NCBI GenBank assembly: GCA_041905795.1
Contig: JAYRKL010000005.1
Coordinates: 169,066-233,065, forward strand
Length of the DNA stretch: 64,000 bases
Reading direction: 5' to 3'
From: SHVO01 sp041905795
GTDB lineage: Bacteria > Pseudomonadota > Alphaproteobacteria > Rhodospirillales > Rhodospirillaceae
In this document: one piece after another, positions 59,385-64,000 of the stretch
Numbering within the stretch: position 1 is the stretch's first letter
How the letters are laid out: every line of letters begins with the position of its first letter
Made by a program: the position numbers and the translations under genes
The notes under the pieces: model-generated
Databases searched by the model: none
What the model was told of the DNA's origin: nothing
What the model saw: the letters and a program-made list of their open reading frames with translations, nothing else

Positions 59385-60521
59385 TCATTTCGCGGGCCGG
59401 AAGCTCGGCACGAACTTCTGCACGCGGCTGTCTTCCGAGGTGTAGAGATTGCCTTCGGAATCGAACTCCACCTGGTGATTGAGATGGAGCTGTCCGGCGA
59501 AAGTGCCGTAGTGGCCCATCACGCCCAGCACCGCGCCGTCGGAGCGCCGCGCGAAGCGGATCTGGAAATTCCCCGGGTCGTTGATGGCCATGATGCTCTG
59601 GTTGCGGTCCGGCCACAGCGTGACGTTGCCCACCGAGCCCGATCCGAGGGTTTCCTTGTCGTAAATGAACTCGGTGACGTAGGTGCCGTCTTTCTTGAAC
59701 ACCTGCACCCGGTCGTTGAGCCGGTCGGAGACATAGACCAGGCCGTCGTTGGCGATGCGGATGCCGTGGACCAGGGCGAACTGGGTGGACGGTGGCGCCT
59801 TGGGGTCATAGGCCGGGCGCGGTTCGTCCGTCGGCGGTTTGCCATAGGCGCCCCACAGGCGCTTGAACTTGCCGGTGTCGGCGTCGAAGACGATGACGCG
59901 GTGATTGCCGTAACCGTCGGCGATGAACACTTCGTTGGCGGAGGCGTCGACCACGAAGTTCGCCGCACCCGAGAGCTGGGTCGGGTCGAGATTGCCCTTG
60001 GACGGGCCGCGGCCGCCGATCTGCATCAGGAATTTGCCGGTGTTGGTGAACTTGAGCACCATGCCGTCGGCGGGTTCGCCGTTGCGCCCCGCCCGGGTCT
60101 GGCTGCCGCCGATCCAGACATTGCCTTTGTGGTCCACATGGATGCCGTGTTCGAACGACGGCCAGTCATAGCCTTCGCCGGGACCGCCCCACGACTGCAC
60201 CACGTTGCCGATCTTGTCGAACTCGATCACGAACGGGCCGGGCACACAGCAACTGCCGCGCTTCGGGGTCTGGGCGGCGCCGAGCACGTTGTTCGCGAGG
60301 ATGCGCGGGCTGTGATAGACCCAGATATGATCCTTGGCGTCGGCGTAGATGCCGCCGATTGACGCCAGCGCCCATTCCTTCGGCAGCGGCAGCTTCGGCC
60401 AGCCGGTGTCGAGCTTGAACTGCGGTGCCGGCGCGTCGGCCGCGGAAGCGGCCGTATATGCGGCCGGCGCCAGCAACAAGGTCAGCGCCAGGCACGAACG
60501 CCGGAAAGAAGCTGTGAACAT
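59385..60521 (-). CDS. Secreted NHL-repeat (beta-propeller) protein, copy 1
   Basis: 378 residues from ATG 60521 (GGGGGAAA upstream). Signal peptide then an NHL-type six-bladed propeller like peptidyl-alpha-hydroxyglycine alpha-amidating lyase: DAKDHIWVYHSPRI, EHGIHVDHKGNVWIGGS, NFVVDASANEVFIADGYGNHRVIVFDADTGKFKRLWGAYG, VHGIRIANDGLVYVSDRLNDRVQVF and LNHQVEFDSEGNLYTSED. A vicinal Cys pair (GSCCVPG) is shared with copy 2. Enzymatic or binding role is unproven. Confidence 0.86.
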   Translation of the reverse strand: MFTASFRRSCLALTLLLAPAAYTAASAADAPAPQFKLDTGWPKLPLPKEWALASIGGIYADAKDHIWVYHSPRILANNVLGAAQTPKRGSCCVPGPFVIEFDKIGNVVQSWGGPGEGYDWPSFEHGIHVDHKGNVWIGGSQTRAGRNGEPADGMVLKFTNTGKFLMQIGGRGPSKGNLDPTQLSGAANFVVDASANEVFIADGYGNHRVIVFDADTGKFKRLWGAYGKPPTDEPRPAYDPKAPPSTQFALVHGIRIANDGLVYVSDRLNDRVQVFKKDGTYVTEFIYDKETLGSGSVGNVTLWPDRNQSIMAINDPGNFQIRFARRSDGAVLGVMGHYGTFAGQLHLNHQVEFDSEGNLYTSEDSRVQKFVPSFRPAK

Positions 60522-60680
60522 CGGATTTCCCCCGAAAGACATTTTTCGTGACGTGATCGTGGCCGCAAACGGCGAAGCGCACCAGCCAATTTTCCTATAA
60601 GCCGCACCGCAAAAAAGCTGCTCCGGCATTGGTCCGCCGCGCACCGATTGGCCGCGCGATAAATTTTTTGAGTTTTGAGC

Positions 60681-61841
60681 CTAATTCGCCATGCCGGCGT
60701 ATTTCCATTTCTGTACCCGGGCGCCGTTGGCTTCCGAGGTGTAGACGTTACCCTTGGAATCCGTGGCGATCAGATGCAGGCGCAGGAACTGGCCGGGGTA
60801 GAGGCCCGCATGTCCAAAGGCGGCCTCGGGGATGATTTTCAAGGTCTTGCGCTCCAGGACCGCCACCCGGAAATTGGCGAGATCGGCCACATAGAGGAAG
60901 CGCTGTTCGGGATCGGCCGAGAACGCCGAACTGAACGAGGTGCCGAAGGTGCTCTTGGTGGCGCGGTCGATGAACACCTCGTTCAGGTACTTGCCGGAGA
61001 GATCGAACACCTGGACACGGTTATTCTGACGGTCATTCACATAGACCAGGCCGTCATTGGCGATGGCGATACCGTGGACATTGTTGAACTGCTGCGGCAG
61101 CGCGCCGTCGAAGCTGCGGGTGCGCGGCACCGAATCATCGGGCTGCTTGCCGTAGGCGCCCCACATGCGCTTGAACTTGCCGGTGTCGGCGTCGAAGACG
61201 ATGACGCGGCGATTGACATAGCCGTCGGAGATGAAGGCCTCGTTGGTCTTCGGCCATACCCAGACCTTGGTGGCGTGGTTCAGGTTGTCGGTGTCGAGGC
61301 TGCCCTTGCTCTGGCCCGAATGGCCGATCTGCATCAGGAATTTGCCGTCGCGGGTGAACTTGAGACACTGGTTGTCGTCTTTCTTGGCCTCGGCGTTCTT
61401 GACATAGCCGCACAGCCAGACGTTGTCCTTGTAGTCCACGGTGATGCCGTGCTCGCCCTCGGGCCACTCGTATCTGGCGGCGTCGGCGGTGGGCGTGAAG
61501 GGCCCGCCCCAGCCCTGGATATAATTGCCGTCGTTATCGAGTTCGATCACCGACGGCGCGTAGGTGCAGCACACGGAGGTCGGCGGGTTTTTGGTGAGGC
61601 CCAGGAACTCCGGATTCACCGACCGCTGGCGGGTGTAAATCCACACATGATCCTTGGCGTCCACCGTTACGCCGGCGGGATCACCGTAGATCATGTTGTT
61701 GGGCAGTTGCTTGGGCCAGGACGGGTCGATCTCGAATTTGGGATAGCGCCCGGCGTCGGCAGCCTGAGCCGCCATGGCCTGAGCCACAGGTCCGCACGCC
61801 AAGGCCGCCATGAGACAGGCCGCCGTCAACGATCCACGCAT
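60681..61841 (-). CDS. Secreted NHL-repeat (beta-propeller) protein, copy 2
   Basis: 386 residues with signal peptide MRGSLTAACLMAALACGP. Tandem paralogue of the previous gene: VTVDAKDHVWIYTRQR, TSVCCTYAPSVIELDNDGNYIQGWGGP, GEHGITVDYKDNVWLCG, EAFISDGYVNRRVIVFDADTGKFKRMWGAYG and VHGIAIANDGLVYVNDRQNNRVQVF. It carries an extra Cys and may have a different ligand. Confidence 0.86.
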   Translation of the reverse strand: MRGSLTAACLMAALACGPVAQAMAAQAADAGRYPKFEIDPSWPKQLPNNMIYGDPAGVTVDAKDHVWIYTRQRSVNPEFLGLTKNPPTSVCCTYAPSVIELDNDGNYIQGWGGPFTPTADAARYEWPEGEHGITVDYKDNVWLCGYVKNAEAKKDDNQCLKFTRDGKFLMQIGHSGQSKGSLDTDNLNHATKVWVWPKTNEAFISDGYVNRRVIVFDADTGKFKRMWGAYGKQPDDSVPRTRSFDGALPQQFNNVHGIAIANDGLVYVNDRQNNRVQVFDLSGKYLNEVFIDRATKSTFGTSFSSAFSADPEQRFLYVADLANFRVAVLERKTLKIIPEAAFGHAGLYPGQFLRLHLIATDSKGNVYTSEANGARVQKWKYAGMAN

Positions 61842-61903
61842 GATTGCCCCCTGTTCTTCCGCCCGATGAAACAGTACCGCCGCCCACCCCGCGCAGCCAG
61901 ACC

Positions 61904-62799
61904 CTACCTGGCCCGGCGGTTGGCGGCGTCGCGGACCCGCTCGTCCGGATCGTTCCGCAGCTTTTCGATGGCTTCACCGCCGATCCGGGACTGGAGCGCC
62001 ACCACGGAGCGGACCTCGGGGCTGGGGTCATCCACCAGGCGGGCGAAGGCGTCGTCGGGTAAAGCGCCCATGCGCGCGACAATGCCCCGGACCATATGGC
62101 TTTTGTCGCCGGCCAGGCGCGTCAGCTGCGCCGGCGTGAGGCCGCGGTTAAAAGCCAGGTAATAACGGACGTCCTCGACCTCGTCGCCGATCAGCCGGTC
62201 GGCGATCGCCGCATCGAGGCGGGTATTTCGCGCCACCGCCTGCCGCAAAAGCGGTTCCGCCGACCCGGCGTATTCGGCCACCAGCCCGGCCGGGCACAGC
62301 GGATTGCCGAGAAAAGCCAGGACCTCGCCGCGCGCCGCACCGCCAGCGCGAACTTTGGCCGTGAGCGCCGCCACATCCTGCGGCGGCAGGGCTTCGTCGG
62401 CGGCATGTTTTTCCAGCGCCGCCGTCCGCGCAGCGGTGAGGTCCGCGCCGATTGACCAGAGACACAGGATCGCAAGAACGGCCGCCAGCACCCCTTCTGC
62501 CGGTCTCGGGCGGCGCGCGCCGCCACGGCGGCGCGCCCGGCCGCATAGGCCAGGAGCGAGAGGACGACGGCTTTGACAGGGATGAAGGCGATGGTGACGG
62601 AAGCCGCGGTCCAGGACCCCTGGGTCATCAGCCCACGATAGGCGACAAAGCCGGAGCCCAACACCCAGGCGGCCATGGCGAACGCCGGACTCAGGGCGGC
62701 CGGGCTGCGCGCCGCCGCGGTTTTCCACGGACGCGTGACGGCCGCGTCCACCGCGGTCACAACCACGATCCATCCGGCAAGAATGACAATGGCCCCCAT
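61904..62799 (-). pseudogene. LRV-repeat membrane protein, frameshifted
   Basis: The N-terminal part, with ATG at 62799, reads MGAIVILAGWIVVVTAVDAA and has three membrane segments; the C-terminal part, a second frame, has a membrane segment (VLAAVLAILCLWS) and leucine-rich-variant helical repeats (LTRLAGDKSHMVRGIVARMGALPDDAFARLVDDPSPEVRSVV). The two frames join at a GGGG run at 62492-62495, consistent with a lost G. Either a true inactivation or a one-base assembly error; the coding style is intact on both sides. Confidence 0.65.
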
Positions 62800-62835
62800 C
62801 GCGGCGGAGTGTAGCACAGCCGGCCGCGCGGCCGG

Positions 62836-64000
62836 CTAACCGGGTTTCGGCCCGCGGAACGGCTTGCCGTGCTTTTTGCCCGGCGGGCCCTTGAAATTAT
62901 TCTTTTTGCCGGCGTGATCTTTGAAGGCGCGATCCTTGAAGTTGCCCTTCTTGAAAGGCCCCTTCTTGAATTTGGGATAACCGCCTGGCGCATCTTTGCC
63001 GGGGCTATCGTTGCGGGAGCCGCCGGTGGGGGCGCCGGCCGGGGTGATGCGGATCGCGCCCTCGGCGTGCTGCGCCACCTTGTCGGCGAAAGCGGCGGCG
63101 GCGGCCTCGACGATCTCGAACTTGGTTTCCTTGTCGAAGATGCGGATGGAGCCGATCTCGCGCTTGGTGACGCCGCCCTGCTTGCAAATCTCCGGGATCA
63201 GCCATTTGGGATCGGCCTTCTTCTCGCGGCCGATGTTGAGCCGGAACCAGGCCATGGGGCCGCCGGCGCGCTCGACCGGCGGGCGCGGGCCGCGCGCGCC
63301 GGGTTCACCCTGGCGCGGTTCCCAGCGCGGCTTCTCCGGCGCCGCTTCGGCGATGTCTTCCGGCGCCGGCAGGCGGGCGCGGTGAAGGTGCACCAGCGCC
63401 GCCGCGATCTCGGCGGCGGAGCGGCGGGTGAGCAGTTCCTCGCCGAGACGCAAATCTTCGGCGTCGCCGGCCTCGGCCGCCAGCAGCGTTTCCAGCAAAC
63501 GCGCGCCATCCAGCTTGCGGATGTCCTCCGCCGAAGGCGGGTTGCCCCAGGCGGCGTTGATGCGCATGGCCTTGAGCAGCATCTCGGCCTTGCGGCGGCG
63601 CTGCGGGATGACGAGCAGGATGCTGGTGCCCTTGCGCCCGGCGCGGCCGGTGCGGCCGCTGCGGTGCTGCAGGGTCTCGGCGTTGGTCGGGATGTCGGCG
63701 TGGATCACCAGGGTCAGCGACGGCAGGTCGATGCCGCGGGCGGCGACGTCGGTCGCGACGCAGACCGTGGCCTTGCCGTCGCGCAGGGCCTGCAGCGCGT
63801 GGTTCCGTTCGCTCTGGCTGAACTCGCCCGACAGCGACACGGCGGCGAATCCGCGTTCCAGCAAAGTGGCGTGCAGGTGGCGCACCGCTTCGCGGGTGTT
63901 GCAGAACACCAGGGCGCCGGGTGCGGCGTGGAACCGGAGCAGGTTGACCACCGCGTGCTCGGTATCCTGGGGCGCCACGCGCACCGCGCGGTATTCGATA
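62836..64000 (-). CDS. DEAD-box RNA helicase with DbpA-type RNA-binding domain, C-terminal part
   Basis: The frame runs off the right edge, so motifs Q, I, II and III are outside the window. Visible are the helicase C domain (ALVFCNTREAVRHLHATL, SLSGEFSQSERNHALQAL, TDVAARGIDLPSLTLVIHADIP, HRSGRTGRAGRKGTSILLV) and, around 200 residues later, the DbpA RNA-binding fold (MAWFRLNIGREKKADPKWLIPEICK, REIGSIRIFDKETKFEIVEA). The tail is basic and Gly/Lys/Phe-rich (KFKKGPFKKGNFKDRAFK). Likely a ribosome assembly or cold-shock helicase of the DeaD/DbpA type. Confidence 0.93.
   Translation of the reverse strand, partial: IEYRAVRVAPQDTEHAVVNLLRFHAAPGALVFCNTREAVRHLHATLLERGFAAVSLSGEFSQSERNHALQALRDGKATVCVATDVAARGIDLPSLTLVIHADIPTNAETLQHRSGRTGRAGRKGTSILLVIPQRRRKAEMLLKAMRINAAWGNPPSAEDIRKLDGARLLETLLAAEAGDAEDLRLGEELLTRRSAAEIAAALVHLHRARLPAPEDIAEAAPEKPRWEPRQGEPGARGPRPPVERAGGPMAWFRLNIGREKKADPKWLIPEICKQGGVTKREIGSIRIFDKETKFEIVEAAAAAFADKVAQHAEGAIRITPAGAPTGGSRNDSPGKDAPGGYPKFKKGPFKKGNFKDRAFKDHAGKKNNFKGPPGKKHGKPFRGPKPG

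Overview
The window is GC-rich, densely coded DNA from an alphaproteobacterium. The evidence is an alphaproteobacterial F1-ATPase inhibitor (zeta, DUF1476), a perfect 16-bp parS palindrome, palindromic repeats of the type common in Rhizobiales-related genomes, and large Caulobacter/sphingomonad-type TonB-dependent receptors (TBDRs). A Rhizomicrobium/Micropepsaceae- or Caulobacterales-like chromosome fits, but genus cannot be fixed from the sequence alone. No tRNA, rRNA, CRISPR array, insertion sequence or prophage was seen.

Layout. 1-1.1 kb: end of an SRAP gene, two small membrane proteins and a 34-aa basic peptide. 1.2-11.3 kb (minus strand): module A, transcribed as TBDR, DUF1592-type cytochrome-like lipoprotein, DUF1552 Tat protein, three-repeat secreted 'lipoprotein_15' protein, a 373-aa secreted protein of unknown family, and a creatininase-family protein. 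11.7-15.5 kb: lemA with two TPM-domain genes, the ATPase inhibitor and an M20 peptidase. 15.7 kb: a parS site at the tip of a terminator hairpin. 15.8-22.5 kb: a second TBDR of the module A type, a cupin-like protein and a third TBDR. 22.8-27.6 kb: a small protein, then divergent VirJ/AcvB-like lipoprotein and MprF/LpiA, the likely Lys-PG hydrolase and synthase pair. 27.6-31.9 kb: M20D amidohydrolase, GT61 glycosyltransferase, a MITE-like inverted repeat and a lectin-like secreted protein.

32-40.8 kb (minus strand) holds an almost complete branched-chain amino acid set: ACT-like small protein-leuC-leuD, then ilvB-ilvN-ilvC, then a Leu-rich leader peptide with attenuator, leuA and leuB. 41.1-53.5 kb is module B: two tandem TBDRs, then paralogues of the secreted protein, the lipoprotein_15 protein, DUF1552 and DUF1592 in the same relative order as module A. 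Divergent from it at 53.9 kb are a TPR/2OG-Fe(II) oxygenase, a secreted unknown and a one-repeat lipoprotein_15 protein. 56.4-62 kb: glycerate 2-kinase, GMC oxidoreductase, two NHL-repeat secreted proteins and a frameshifted LRV-repeat gene. The right edge cuts a DEAD-box helicase with a DbpA RNA-binding domain.

The most striking biology is the duplicated DUF1592/DUF1552/lipoprotein_15/secreted-unknown module with its TBDRs: all parts are exported, so it looks like an envelope redox or substrate-processing and uptake system whose substrate is unknown. Coding sequences were called from frame continuity, signal peptides, ribosome-binding sites and family motifs; most longer overlapping frames on the opposite strand are GC-bias shadows and are not listed.
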